Shown: positions 8,563 to 17,735, numbered from the stretch's first letter. The stretch is 64,000 nt of DNA from JACVRW01 sp963746825 (GCA_963746825.1 CAVVCU010000020.1:113954-177953); one strand, 5' to 3'. Notes: a model not told the origin generated them from the letters alone. Translations and numbers: made by a program.

Positions 8563-10404
8563 TTACATCAAATACCAGTCCAAAAAGCGCTCGAGCCGTT
8601 GGTAGAAGTGGAGTGCAGGCCCCGCCCGGAGCAGTCCGTGGGCCTCCGTGGGGTAGGTCACGTACTCGAATGTCTTCCCCAGCCGGCGTAGCTCGCCGAC
8701 CAGCTGCTCGGACTGCTTGGGGCTCACGCGCAGGTCGAGCTCGCCGTGCGCGACGAAGATCGGCACCTCCACGTTCGCCAGCCGCCCATACGCCGATCCC
8801 GCCCGGTACTCCTCGCGCGCCTGCGCGGGCGTGCCCATCATGCGCTCGAGGTCCTGGACTCCCTCGCGGTCTCCCTGGGCCCACGAGCTGGCCATGTCGC
8901 AGTCGCCGTACTTGGCCACCGCGCAGCGGTAGCGGCGCTCGGGGTCGTCGGTCACCGACAGCAGCGACATGTAGGAGCCGTAGCTGGCGCCGAAGATCCC
9001 GAGGCGGTCGCCGTCGACCCAATCCAGAGTGCGCAGGTAGTCCGCGGCGGCCAGGCAGTCCTTGGTGTCGTCGACTCCCCACACCCCGTGGTTGGCCCGC
9101 TCGAAGTCGCGCCCGTAGCCGGTGGAGCCGCGGAAGTTGATGGCCAGCCAGGCGTAGCCCTTGTCGACGAAGTACTGCGCGTGGCCGTCCCATTCGTCCC
9201 CGTAGAAGGAGGTGGGCCCGCCGTGCGGATACACCACCGCCGCCACCGGCGCCTGCGCGAAGGCGTTGCGCGGCCGCATGAGGAAGGCCGGGATCTCGAC
9301 GCCGTCGAAGGACGCGAAGGTCACGTCCTCGAGCTCGGCGTGCGGAGCGTTTCGGATCGCCCGCGGAGCCGTCGAGCGCAGCGGCCCGGCGCCCGCGATA
9401 CGCAGCTCGGGCGCCGTGGCGTGGTCCTCGTAGGCGCCCACGATCGCGCCCGACGCGGTCCAGTGCGGGGAGCTCCAGGTGCCGCCCTCCTCGACCACCT
9501 CGGCCTCCCCGCTCTCCACATCCACGCGCACGAGGTCGAAGCGGTTGCCCCGGCCCCTGACCGCGAGCACGCTCGTGCCGTCGGGATGCCAGTCGGCCTC
9601 GCCGTGGTCGGCGCCGGCGCTGGTGAGCTGGCGCTCGCCCGAGCCGTCGGCGTCGACTAGATGCAGCTCGTAGAAGCCGGGGCGCTCGGAGGCGAAGAGA
9701 AGGCGCCGGCCATCGGGTGACCAGCTCGGCTCGCGGTCATGCATCCTCGCCGTGCCGGTGAGCGCCCGCACCTCCCCGGTCTCCAGCGAGGCCACGCGGA
9801 TCTCGCTGCGGTTGAGGTCCTCGCGGGGCGTGAACGTGTAGGCCACCTCGGTGCCGTCGGGCGAGACGGCGGCCTCGCCCTCGTCACCGTGCTCCACCAG
9901 GTCGCCGAGCCCGCTCGCGAGCCGCCGTGGCCAGGCGTCGGCGGTGTCGACCACGGCCAGCCGCGTTGTGTCGTCGCGCTCCACTGCGACCACCAGGCGA
10001 GCGTCGTCGATCCACACGGGGCTGCCGCCCTCGGTCAGCCGGCGGGCCGGGCCGCCGGCGGTGGGGGCGAGCCATACGGCACCCTCGTCCCCGTAGGCCA
10101 CCGTGGCGCCGTCGGGGGACAGCCGCGGCTCGATGTCCTCCCAGTAGGGAGCGGGAGCGCGGCCGGTGGTCAGGCGCTCGACCGCGCCGTCCTCCAGGTC
10201 GAGCAGCCATACGTCCGAGGTCTCCGCGTCCTCGATGAACACCCCCTGACGACGGTCGGCGCTCACGGTGAGCGAGCGCGGGCGCGGGGTGTGCACCACC
10301 GCCTCGAGGCGCCAGTGGGGCGGCGGCTTCACGTCCGAGCGCGGTTCGGACGGAATGCCGTTGTGCTCGTCGCGCCCCACCCAGATCGATGCTTCCTCAG
10401 CCAT
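8563..10404 (-). CDS. S9 family prolyl oligopeptidase-like peptidase
   Basis: Serine peptidase of 613 residues. Residues about 40-340 form an S9-type beta-propeller with TolB/DPP-like blades (repeated SPDG motifs), followed by an alpha/beta hydrolase domain. The triad is Ser474 in GASYGSY, Asp557 in HGELD and His589 in PTEAHG. No signal peptide, so it is probably cytoplasmic and acts on imported peptides. Its start overlaps the stop of the upstream deacetylase gene by 8 bp, and the transporter operon follows 48 bp downstream on the same strand. The exact peptide or acyl-peptide specificity cannot be read from sequence. Confidence 0.9.
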   Translation of the reverse strand: MAEEASIWVGRDEHNGIPSEPRSDVKPPPHWRLEAVVHTPRPRSLTVSADRRQGVFIEDAETSDVWLLDLEDGAVERLTTGRAPAPYWEDIEPRLSPDGATVAYGDEGAVWLAPTAGGPARRLTEGGSPVWIDDARLVVAVERDDTTRLAVVDTADAWPRRLASGLGDLVEHGDEGEAAVSPDGTEVAYTFTPREDLNRSEIRVASLETGEVRALTGTARMHDREPSWSPDGRRLLFASERPGFYELHLVDADGSGERQLTSAGADHGEADWHPDGTSVLAVRGRGNRFDLVRVDVESGEAEVVEEGGTWSSPHWTASGAIVGAYEDHATAPELRIAGAGPLRSTAPRAIRNAPHAELEDVTFASFDGVEIPAFLMRPRNAFAQAPVAAVVYPHGGPTSFYGDEWDGHAQYFVDKGYAWLAINFRGSTGYGRDFERANHGVWGVDDTKDCLAAADYLRTLDWVDGDRLGIFGASYGSYMSLLSVTDDPERRYRCAVAKYGDCDMASSWAQGDREGVQDLERMMGTPAQAREEYRAGSAYGRLANVEVPIFVAHGELDLRVSPKQSEQLVGELRRLGKTFEYVTYPTEAHGLLRAGPALHFYQRLERFLDWYLM

Positions 10405-11461
10405 TGGCCTCCTCTTCGAATCCCAGGAGAGCCTCGCGCACGAGGCCCCCGATTGCGCTCAGGTCATAGCCGCCCTCCTGCACGATCACCGTGGGCAGCC
10501 CCAACGCTCCCAGCACGCGCCCGGCGGCCCGAAAGCCCTCCGAGGTGACCGTGAGCGGGCTCTCCGGATCGCCGCCCGCGGCATCCACGCCGAGGGCCAC
10601 CACGAGCCCTCGGGCCCCGCGCGCGCCGGCCCAGGCGGCCAGGGCCCTCACCGCGTCTAGCCAGCCGTCGTCGCCCGTGCCCGGCGCCAGTGGGAGGTTG
10701 AGGTTGGCTCCCTCTGCGGCGCCGCTGCCGGTCTCGTCCCCAAAGCCCAGGAAGTGGGGAAACCATCCCGCGCCGGGATCCACGTGCACCGAGCCCACCA
10801 GCACCTCGGCGTCGTCGTAGAAGATCGCCTGGGTGCCGTTCCCGTGGTGGGCGTCGACGTCGAGCACGGCGACGGGCGCGCCGAGGCCGTCGCGCAGGCG
10901 CGCCGCGGCGGCGGCCGTGTTGTTCAGGTAGCACGAGCCCCCGTAGCTGCGCCGGGTCACGTGATGGCCCGGCGGACGGCAGCACGCGTACGCGGCGGGG
11001 GCCCCGGCCAGCACGCGATCGGCGGCGCCGAGCGCCACGTCGACCGCGGCCCGCGCGGCCCGCCAGGTGCCGGGGCCGACGAGGGTCATCGTGTCGTAGG
11101 CGAACAGGCCGGCGCGGGCGGTGACGTTGGCGGGAGTGGCCGGCGGACGGTCGGAGATGAGATCCGGATGCGGGAACAGGTAGGGCACCACGCGGTCCGC
11201 GCCGGGATCGCGCGGCAACCCGGCCTCCTCCCAGTCGTCCCACACGCGGGCGAGGTGCTCGGTGAGCGCCGGGTCGTGGACCGCGGCCAGCGTTTCGTCG
11301 GGCTGCGGCTCCGCGGGCACGACCTCTGCGCCCTCCGCCTCCAGGGCCTCGCGGATCATCTCCACTCGCGCGGGCACCTCGGTTCCGGTCGTGCGAACGC
11401 CGACCCAGATCTCACCGCCCGGGTCGTGGAGCCGGTGATCGTCGGTCCAGACGACGGGCAT
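10397..11461 (-). CDS. Histone deacetylase superfamily amidohydrolase (HDAC/APAH-like)
   Basis: Zinc amidohydrolase of 354 residues (from ATG 11461; ATG 11473 is also possible). Active-site elements are the His pair of PPGHH (166-167), DVDAHHGNG giving zinc ligands Asp203 and His205, Asp298 in GGDPESPL, and the catalytic Tyr332 of QEGGYD. Bacterial members deacetylate acetylated polyamines or other small amides. It overlaps the S9 peptidase gene, so an acyl-amide or N-acetyl peptide substrate is plausible. Divergent from the P1 peptidase, with start codons about 40 bp apart. Confidence 0.9.
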   Translation of the reverse strand: MPVVWTDDHRLHDPGGEIWVGVRTTGTEVPARVEMIREALEAEGAEVVPAEPQPDETLAAVHDPALTEHLARVWDDWEEAGLPRDPGADRVVPYLFPHPDLISDRPPATPANVTARAGLFAYDTMTLVGPGTWRAARAAVDVALGAADRVLAGAPAAYACCRPPGHHVTRRSYGGSCYLNNTAAAAARLRDGLGAPVAVLDVDAHHGNGTQAIFYDDAEVLVGSVHVDPGAGWFPHFLGFGDETGSGAAEGANLNLPLAPGTGDDGWLDAVRALAAWAGARGARGLVVALGVDAAGGDPESPLTVTSEGFRAAGRVLGALGLPTVIVQEGGYDLSAIGGLVREALLGFEEEANG

Positions 11462-11498
11462 CGCGAGCGGCATCGGCGCGAGGCTATTCTGTCCGCCC

Positions 11499-12555
11499 GT
11501 GGCCGACACCCTGCGCGAACACGGACTGCGCATCGGCGAGCTAGACACCGGCCCGTCCAACTCGATTGCCGACGTGGGCGAGGTGCGCGTCGGCCACGTG
11601 ACCGTCGTGCGCGACGAGCCCGATCCACCGGACGGCCGGGGCGTCGCCCGCAGCGGAGTCACGGCGATCGTCCCGCGCGATCCCGCCCGGCTGTGCGCCG
11701 AGCCGGTGGTGGCCGGCACCGCGGTGCTCAACGGCGCGGGAGAGATGACCGGGTCGCTCGAGATCGCCGAGTGGGGCACCTTCGAGACGCCCGTGTACCT
11801 CACGGCGACCATGTCGGTGGGGCGGGTCTACGACGGCGCGATCGCCGCCGCCGTGGCGGCCGACCCGGGGGTCGGAGTGGACAACGTGGTGATCCCCGTG
11901 GTGGGCGAGTGCGACGACAGCTGGCTCAACGACGCGCGCGTGGTGCAGGTGGAGGCGGCCGACGCCGGCCGTGCGGTCGAGGCCGCCGGGCGGGGAGATT
12001 GCCCAGGGCGCCGTGGGCGCCGGCACCGGGATGGTCTGCTTCGACTTCAAGGGCGGCATAGGCACGGCCAGCCGCATGGCCGAGGGGAGCGGCGCCGCGG
12101 TGGGCGTGCTCGTGCTCGCCAACTTCGGCTCGCAACCCGATCTGCGCGTGGACGGCGTGCCGGTGGGGCGGCTGCTCGCCGCCGAGCAGCCGGCGCGCGG
12201 GCCGGCGGGCAGCTGCATCGCCGTGGTGGCCACCGATGCTGCGCTGAACTCCCATCAGCTCTCGAGCCTCGCCCGCCGCTGCGGCCTGGGGCTGGCGCGC
12301 ACCGGGTCGGTCGCCCACCACGGCAGCGGAGAGATCTTCCTCGGGTTCTCCACGTCGTCGCGCAGCCCGGCGCCGGAGTACGGCGAGGGCCTGGACCCGC
12401 TGTACGCGGCCACCGTCGACGCCACGGAGGAGGCGGTGCTGAACGCGCTGTGGAGCGCGCGGCGCACCGAGGGCCGCGAGGGGCGGGTAGTCGAGGCGCT
12501 CCCCCACGACGACGTGCTCGAGCTGTTGTCCGCCCACTCCCGTTTGGAGGCCTGA
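11499..12555 (+). CDS. P1 family peptidase (DmpA/beta-peptidyl aminopeptidase type), one frameshift
   Basis: N-terminal nucleophile aminopeptidase of the P1/DmpA family, which self-cleaves at a Gly-Ser bond. The first part has PSNSIADVGEVRVGHVT, the second AGAGTGM-like GAGTGMVCFDFKGG, and the autocleavage site is AGSCIAVVATDA with the Ser codon at 12211-12213. The frame breaks near 11985-11995 in a G-run: removing one G restores VEAAGGEIAQG. Total length is 3n+1. The likely promoter element TATTCT lies 8 nt before the GTG start. Such enzymes release N-terminal residues from beta-peptides, D-peptides or amides, in keeping with the neighbouring peptide importer. The VOC gene follows immediately. 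Confidence 0.85.
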
Positions 12556-12873
12556 ATGCTGATTGAGTTCCCCGCCGACGACCCCGAGCGCGCCCGGCGC
12601 TTCTGGAGCGGGCTGCTCGACGTCGAGCTCGGCGCCCGCACCGAGGATCAGGGCGAGGGCTGGCAGAGCTCCGCCGACGGCGGCCCGGCCATCGGCGTCC
12701 ACGCTCGCGGGCGCGGGCCGGGCGACTCGTTCTCACTGCCCTACTTCAAGGTCGGCGACATCGAGGCCGCTCTCGCCCGAGTCGAGGCCCTCGGTGGCAC
12801 CGTGATTCACCCCGGCGAGCGCTGGGCGATCTGCAAGGACTCCGAGGGCAGCCCCTTCGGGCTGTCGGGCTAG
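12556..12873 (+). CDS. Small VOC-superfamily (glyoxalase/bleomycin-resistance-like) protein
   Basis: A 105-residue single-module vicinal oxygen chelate protein. Recognizable features are DDPERARRFWSGLLDVEL at the start, the VGDIEAALARVEALGG helix and DSEGSPFGL at the end. The usual first metal-binding residue of the fold is not obvious, so it may not be a metalloenzyme. The ATG follows the TGA of the P1 peptidase gene directly (TGAATG), implying cotranscription. The 3' end overlaps the convergent secreted-protein gene by 4 bp. Confidence 0.8.
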   Translation: MLIEFPADDPERARRFWSGLLDVELGARTEDQGEGWQSSADGGPAIGVHARGRGPGDSFSLPYFKVGDIEAALARVEALGGTVIHPGERWAICKDSEGSPFGLSG

Positions 12874-14297
12874 TTCGCCTCCGCCCAGCCGGACCCGTCG
12901 GACGCCCCGCTCAGCACCGTCCAGCCACCCGCGGCCGCCGTGGGCCACACGTGGTACTCGTTGTACGGGCTGTCGGTGACCGTGCGGTCCGCGCCGAGCG
13001 GGGCCAGGCCCTCCTTGCGCGTGACCGACCACCAGGCGTCCGTGCTCTTGTCGAGCTCGTCCGTGGAAGCCCCGATCGCGGAGGCCACGAAGCGCATCTC
13101 GGCCGTGCCCTCGAACCACAGCACGTCGGGAGTCTTCTCGCCCAGGTAGGGGCGGTAGCCGGTGAACGGGCCCTTCGACTCGTAGGTCATGTTGAAGCTG
13201 GCGGGATCGCTCGATAGCTCGATCGAACGCCCGCTGATCTGGAAGTTCTCCTGGGCGTAGGTGTAGACCTGCTTGGCCAGATCGCCATCCCCGCGCATGA
13301 AGCCGTAGATCACCCCGAGAGCCTGGGCGTCGAGGGGGAGGACGTCGTCCTCCACGCCCTGACGGAAGTGGAGCAGCCCGTCGTCTCGCACCAGCAGGCG
13401 CGATTCGATGCCCTTGGCCAGGTCCTCGGCCGCCGCGCGGTAGGCGTCCGCGCCCTCCTGATCCCCGTGCTGCTGCAGGGCCTCGGAGAGGTTGGTGAGG
13501 AAGAAGAAGGTGAGCAGGTTGTGCTGCGTCGAGACCCACTTCACGTCCGGGCCGCCACGCACGAGACCCTCGTCGTTGCGCAGCGACAGCAGGTAGTTCG
13601 CCGACAGGCGGGCGTTGTCGAGGTAGCGCTTGTCCTGGAAATGCTGGTCGTAGTCGACGAAGCCGATGCCGCTCAGCGCCACCGAGCCGGCGCGGATCTG
13701 CCTGCTGCTCTCGCCGGTCTGAACGTCGAACGCGAACTCGATCGCTCCGCTCTTGCGCTGGAGCGCGGCGAGCTGGTCGAGTACGCGGGCCGCCTGCGCG
13801 TTCAGCCCGACCGAGGAGAACGCCGTCGCGACGAGAGCGGAGTCGTAGGTCCAGGACCAGTTGAGCAGCCGCGCGTACGAGGGGTCGTCGAGAGGAATAT
13901 CGAACGAGCGCACGAGGGAGAGCCGGCCCTGGCCCGTCGGCGTGCCGGTCGCGATCCGCTCGGCCGGCTGGTTGCCGACGGCCGCCGTGCTCGCCATCGG
14001 CTTGGCGTTGCAGCGCTTGCGGGCCTTGCGCGGGCGCTTCTTGCAGGGCACCACCTTCTGCGGCCCCACCTGACGCGCGAGCCAGCGGGTCAGCGGCGTC
14101 TTGGGCTTTCCCTTGGCGCCCGGGGCCGGCCAGGCCCGGCGGACCTTCCCGCCCAGGCGCTTGCCGGAGGGCTTCTTCTTCGCGGCCGCGGCCTCGGAGG
14201 AGGAGTCGGCAGAAGCCGCCACCGGCGCCGCGGAAGCGGCGGTCAATCCAGCAAGGCAGGCGATGGCGAGCGACAGAGAGAGGGTGCGACGAATCAC
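12870..14297 (-). CDS. Secreted alpha/alpha-barrel protein of unknown function (six-hairpin glycosidase-like)
   Basis: A 475-residue exported protein starting at GTG 14297, with AAGGA 6 nt upstream. The signal peptide (LSLSLAIACLAGLTAASAAP) is followed by a basic Lys/Arg-rich spacer and then helical repeats with aromatic motifs such as LLNWSWTYDSALVA, STQHNLLTFFFLTNL, LDAQALGVIYGFM and YNEYHVWPTAAAGGW. These resemble (alpha/alpha)6-toroid carbohydrate-active proteins, but I cannot place it in a named GH family. It is divergent from the HEAT/GT2 pair, so a part in trimming or exporting a surface polysaccharide is a reasonable guess only. Confidence 0.7.
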   Translation of the reverse strand: MIRRTLSLSLAIACLAGLTAASAAPVAASADSSSEAAAAKKKPSGKRLGGKVRRAWPAPGAKGKPKTPLTRWLARQVGPQKVVPCKKRPRKARKRCNAKPMASTAAVGNQPAERIATGTPTGQGRLSLVRSFDIPLDDPSYARLLNWSWTYDSALVATAFSSVGLNAQAARVLDQLAALQRKSGAIEFAFDVQTGESSRQIRAGSVALSGIGFVDYDQHFQDKRYLDNARLSANYLLSLRNDEGLVRGGPDVKWVSTQHNLLTFFFLTNLSEALQQHGDQEGADAYRAAAEDLAKGIESRLLVRDDGLLHFRQGVEDDVLPLDAQALGVIYGFMRGDGDLAKQVYTYAQENFQISGRSIELSSDPASFNMTYESKGPFTGYRPYLGEKTPDVLWFEGTAEMRFVASAIGASTDELDKSTDAWWSVTRKEGLAPLGADRTVTDSPYNEYHVWPTAAAGGWTVLSGASDGSGWAEAN

Positions 14298-14385
14298 GTG
14301 AATCCTTAGTTATCGATGGCGGAGCGTCCCCGTTAATCGGTCTGGGTGGACCCACACTTGAGCCGGTACCGCCCGACCTGGCTTC

Positions 14386-15513
14386 ATGTCCGTTCGCCCA
14401 CGCCGAGTACCGGGCCAGATGACGTCCCTTACCGGCATGGTCCTGTTCGCTGGCTGCACGCTGCTGCTCTGGCTGGCGTTGTGCGCGTTCGTGGTCGTGC
14501 GCAAGGCCCGCCGAGACCGGCGCGAGCAGCGTTCCCTGAGCAGGCGCGCCCGTTACGAGGCCATCTTGCGCCACGGCAACCACGCCGAGATGGTCGAGAT
14601 CAACCGCGAGGCGCGCAGCGTCGATGCCCAGGTCGACCTTGCCGGGGCCATCGACAGCGCCCATGCCGCCCTGTCTCCGTCGCGACTCGCCGAGATCCGC
14701 GAGGCGGCGTACGAGTCCGGCCTCTTTCCGACCCTCCTGGAGGAGCTGACCGTGCGCAATCCCGTGATTCGCGCCCGAGCGGCGCTCCTGCTCACGCGCA
14801 CCGGCGTTCCGTCGGTGGTCGATCAGATCACGCCGCTTCTCGGCGATCCGGATGCAGATGTGCAGCTCGTGGCCTGTTCCGGGCTGGCGCGCATCGCCAC
14901 TCCTCGAGCCGCCGAAGTTCTCATCTGGGGGCTGGTGGCCCGAGCCCTCCCGCCGGAGCGCCTCATCGAGCGGCTGGCGGCCCCCTGGGCGGTCGAGACG
15001 ATCCTGCACGCTCTCAGAAACGGGCCCACCCCGACGCCGGGCTTCCTCGCCCGCGTCAAGCCTCGAGGCCGGGACACGCGGCTCGAGGCCAGCCTCGCCC
15101 GCGCGCTCGGCCTCGCCGGGGATCCGCGCGCCGAGGCCGACCTGATCGCGCTGCTCGACGTGGACTGCGAGGAGGTACAGGTGTCCGCGGCCCGGGCGCT
15201 CGGGCGCGCGGGGCGCGCAGGTTGCGTGCCGGCGCTCGTCCGGACCCTGGATTCGAGCTACTGGCCGGTGCGGGCCCAGGCCGCCAAGTCCCTGGGGTCG
15301 CTGGGGGCGATGGCAGCGATCGGGCCGCTCCATCGCTGTCTGTCCGATCCGGCCTGGTGGGTTCGCGGAAACGCCGCCCGCGCTCTGCGGGAGCTGGGGG
15401 CACCGGGCATCGCGGCCCTGCGGAACGCCACTCAGCACGAGGACCGCTACGCCCGCGACCGGGCACGCGAGCAGCTGGCGCTGCAGGCCGCAAGCGAGAG
15501 GCACGCCGCGTGA
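14386..15513 (+). CDS. Membrane-anchored HEAT-repeat protein
   Basis: A 375-residue protein with one N-terminal transmembrane helix (MVLFAGCTLLLWLALCAFVVV), a basic segment and then alpha-helical HEAT-type repeats from about residue 110 to the end (for instance VQLVACSGLARIATPRA, VSAARALGRAGRA, VRAQAAKSLGSLGA, VRGNAARALRELGA). The start could also be ATG 14419. It overlaps the GT2 glycosyltransferase gene in a GTGA junction, so the two products are probably made in equal amounts and may form a complex, with the HEAT solenoid as a cytoplasmic scaffold or regulator of the synthase. No ribosome site is obvious. Confidence 0.85.
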   Translation: MSVRPRRVPGQMTSLTGMVLFAGCTLLLWLALCAFVVVRKARRDRREQRSLSRRARYEAILRHGNHAEMVEINREARSVDAQVDLAGAIDSAHAALSPSRLAEIREAAYESGLFPTLLEELTVRNPVIRARAALLLTRTGVPSVVDQITPLLGDPDADVQLVACSGLARIATPRAAEVLIWGLVARALPPERLIERLAAPWAVETILHALRNGPTPTPGFLARVKPRGRDTRLEASLARALGLAGDPRAEADLIALLDVDCEEVQVSAARALGRAGRAGCVPALVRTLDSSYWPVRAQAAKSLGSLGAMAAIGPLHRCLSDPAWWVRGNAARALRELGAPGIAALRNATQHEDRYARDRAREQLALQAASERHAA

Positions 15514-16988
15514 CCGACCTGCTCGAGCAACTCGTCCGCAGCTTCAACTTCTTCGTCCTCGGCTACTTCATCGTCCTGCAGCTGACGTACACCGCGCTCG
15601 CGGTGTTCGGCTGGCGAACGATCGAGGACTACGTCAGGCGCAGACCGATGCGCGACTACGACGCGGTGGGCCGATCGGAGATGAGCATGCCGGTCTCGGT
15701 CCTGGTGCCCGCCTACAACGAGGCGCCCACGATCGTCTCGTCCGTCAAGGCGCTGTTGCGCTCGCAGTTCCTGGAGCTGGAGGTCGTGACCATCAACGAC
15801 GGGTCGACCGATTCGACGCTGCAGGAGCTCATCGACGCATTCGACCTCGTCCGCGTGGATCGCGTGCCCCGCTCCAGGATCCCGACCGAGCGCATCCGGG
15901 CGGTCTACCTATGCCCCACCGACCCGCGGGTGGTGGTGATCGACAAGGAGAACGGCGGCAAGGCCGACTCCCTGAACGTGGGCATCAAGTACGCGACCTA
16001 CCCCCTGTTCTGCGCGGTCGATGCCGACACGATGCTCGACGCAGGCGCGCTCTCGCGCCTGGTCTGGGAGTTCCAGGCCTCGCCGGAGACGGTGGCGGTC
16101 GGCGGGATCGTGCGGATAGTCAACGGCTCCACCTTCAACGAGGGACGGCTGGACGAGGTCAAGACTCCGAAGAACCTGATTGCCAACCTCCAGATCCTGG
16201 AGTATCTGCGGGCATTCCTGGGAGGGCGGATCGGCTGGTCGAAGACGGGAATGCTCCTGATCGTGTCCGGCGCCTTTGGGCTCTTTCGCCGCGACGTGGT
16301 GGTCGACGTGGGCGGATACGACCCGGCCATGGTCGGGGAGGACGCCGAGCTGATCCTTCGCCTGCACCGCCACCATCGAGACATCTCGAAGCCGTGCCGG
16401 ATCACGTTCTTCCCGGACCCGATCTGCTGGACCGAATGCCCGGAAGACCTCCCCAGCCTCGTGCGGCAGCGCGATCGCTGGCAGCGGGGATTGATCGGGA
16501 TGATCTGGCAACACAAGGACATGATCGGCCGTAAGCGCTACGGGCGCATCGGAGTGGTGGCCTTGCCCTACTACCTGCTCTTTGAGCTTCTGGGCCCCAC
16601 GATCGAGGGCGTCGGCTACATCATGTTCGCGCTGGCCCTCAGCCTCGACCTGCTCTCGGTTCCCTTCGCCCTGGCGTTCCTCGGGCTGTCGCTGAGCTAC
16701 GGCCTGGTCCTCACCTTCCTGGCCATCTTGATGGAGGAGCGGGCCTTTCGGCGCTATCCCAGCTGGCGGGATCTCAGCCGCCTGGTGTTCTGCTCGGTGA
16801 TCGAGAACTTCGGCTACCGCCAGCTGCTCTCGGTGGTGCGGCTGCGCTCCTGGTACACGGTCACGCGCAACCGGCGCTGGGGCGAGATGACCCGCAAGGG
16901 CTTCGGCCTGAACGAGCCCGGCGACCCGTTGCCGGTCGACAAGACGGCCGAGCCCGCGATCGCCGGCGAGACGCCCGCTGTACGGTGA
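15510..16988 (+). CDS. Processive GT2 family glycosyltransferase (polysaccharide synthase-like)
   Basis: A 492-residue membrane glycosyltransferase. One N-terminal helix precedes a GT-A domain with VPAYNEAPTI, DGSTDST, the DxD motif in VDADT, the acceptor-site GEDAEL and the QRDRWQRG (Q-x-x-R-W) motif of processive enzymes. At least three C-terminal helices follow. This resembles PgaC/IcaA/hyaluronan-type synthases that polymerize and export a beta-linked glycan. It starts with GTG at 15510 overlapping the HEAT gene stop. The product polymer is unknown. Confidence 0.9.
   Translation: MTDLLEQLVRSFNFFVLGYFIVLQLTYTALAVFGWRTIEDYVRRRPMRDYDAVGRSEMSMPVSVLVPAYNEAPTIVSSVKALLRSQFLELEVVTINDGSTDSTLQELIDAFDLVRVDRVPRSRIPTERIRAVYLCPTDPRVVVIDKENGGKADSLNVGIKYATYPLFCAVDADTMLDAGALSRLVWEFQASPETVAVGGIVRIVNGSTFNEGRLDEVKTPKNLIANLQILEYLRAFLGGRIGWSKTGMLLIVSGAFGLFRRDVVVDVGGYDPAMVGEDAELILRLHRHHRDISKPCRITFFPDPICWTECPEDLPSLVRQRDRWQRGLIGMIWQHKDMIGRKRYGRIGVVALPYYLLFELLGPTIEGVGYIMFALALSLDLLSVPFALAFLGLSLSYGLVLTFLAILMEERAFRRYPSWRDLSRLVFCSVIENFGYRQLLSVVRLRSWYTVTRNRRWGEMTRKGFGLNEPGDPLPVDKTAEPAIAGETPAVR
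16981..16986 (+). promoter_or_regulatory. Putative -10 element of a leaderless promoter
   Basis: TACGGT lies exactly 6 nt before the ATG at 16993, inside the last codons of the GT2 gene. The same TANNNT-N6-8-start arrangement recurs at many first genes in this window (25342, 48512, 57811 and 59166 among them) and is typical of leaderless actinobacterial transcripts. Not tested; inferred from position. Confidence 0.45.
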
Positions 16989-16992
16989 GGTC

Positions 16993-17223
16993 ATGACCAC
17001 GGGAACGATGTTGTGGGCGGGCAAGCAGCTCTCCGAGGACGAGGAGCTGAGAACGAGGCGGCTGGTGGCCCTCCTGCACCGGGTGGGCGACGACGACGTG
17101 GCCGAGACCTTCGAGCGCTTCCTGCCCGAGAACGACCACCGCTGGACGCCCGATCAGCTGGAGACGGGCGCCCACGCCGGACCATGGATGTCGCTGGAGG
17201 CACCGCAGCTCGACCGGGAATAA
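16993..17223 (+). CDS. Small hypothetical protein
   Basis: A 76-residue soluble, acidic protein (MTTGTMLWAGKQLSEDEELR at the start) with no signal peptide or membrane helix. I do not recognize the family. Four bases separate it from the GT2 stop, but it has its own TACGGT element 6 nt upstream of the ATG, so it may be transcribed independently and leaderless. Codon use matches the neighbours. Confidence 0.6.
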   Translation: MTTGTMLWAGKQLSEDEELRTRRLVALLHRVGDDDVAETFERFLPENDHRWTPDQLETGAHAGPWMSLEAPQLDRE

Positions 17224-17281
17224 TCGGCTGCTCCTGACGTCGTAAGCACCGGCAGGAAAAACGTCGGCGAAAGGAGCAGTA

Positions 17282-17728
17282 ATGCCCTTGGAGTTCACCC
17301 CCCTCGCAGGTGCGGGGCCAGACGTAACGGTGCTCGATCCGGGTGGAGCCCCGGAGACCATCATCGACACGGACGACACGTTCACCCTTCGGGTGCGGTG
17401 GTCGGTCGAGGAGCCCGGAGCCGCAGTGCTCGGCGGGCGCTGGCTCGTCCGGGCCTATGCCGAGTCGATCGGCCCGGGCCAGGAGCAGCAGCTCGGTCAG
17501 GTGCGGCGGATCAACGTCGGCAACTTCACGCCGATCGCCGGCCCGCCGGCCGCGCGTGGCTACGAGGCCAACGTGGATGTGCCCGCGACCACGCTCGACG
17601 CCGAGTCGGCCGCCAGCTCGGGCGTCTACAAGCTCGCGGTGATCGTGACCCACGAGAACCCCAACGGGTCACCGACCGAGCTGGCCGGATTCACCGAGGG
17701 CCCGGTCATCCAGATGCGCAACCCCTAG
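17282..17728 (+). CDS. Hypothetical beta-rich protein
   Basis: A 148-residue protein behind a good ribosome site (AAAGGAGCAGTA before the ATG). The sequence alternates polar and hydrophobic residues with few helices predicted by eye (FTLRVRWSVEEPGAAVLGG, YKLAVIVTHENPNGSP), suggesting an immunoglobulin-like or other beta-sandwich fold. No signal peptide, no cysteines, no membrane segment. Function unknown. A strong hairpin follows the stop codon. Confidence 0.7.
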   Translation: MPLEFTPLAGAGPDVTVLDPGGAPETIIDTDDTFTLRVRWSVEEPGAAVLGGRWLVRAYAESIGPGQEQQLGQVRRINVGNFTPIAGPPAARGYEANVDVPATTLDAESAASSGVYKLAVIVTHENPNGSPTELAGFTEGPVIQMRNP

Positions 17729-17735
17729 GCGCATC

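Noticed and set aside
12733..15504. A 923-codon minus-strand frame spanning the secreted protein and the HEAT gene
   Set aside because: Runs across two well-supported genes in another frame, with composition typical of a GC shadow.
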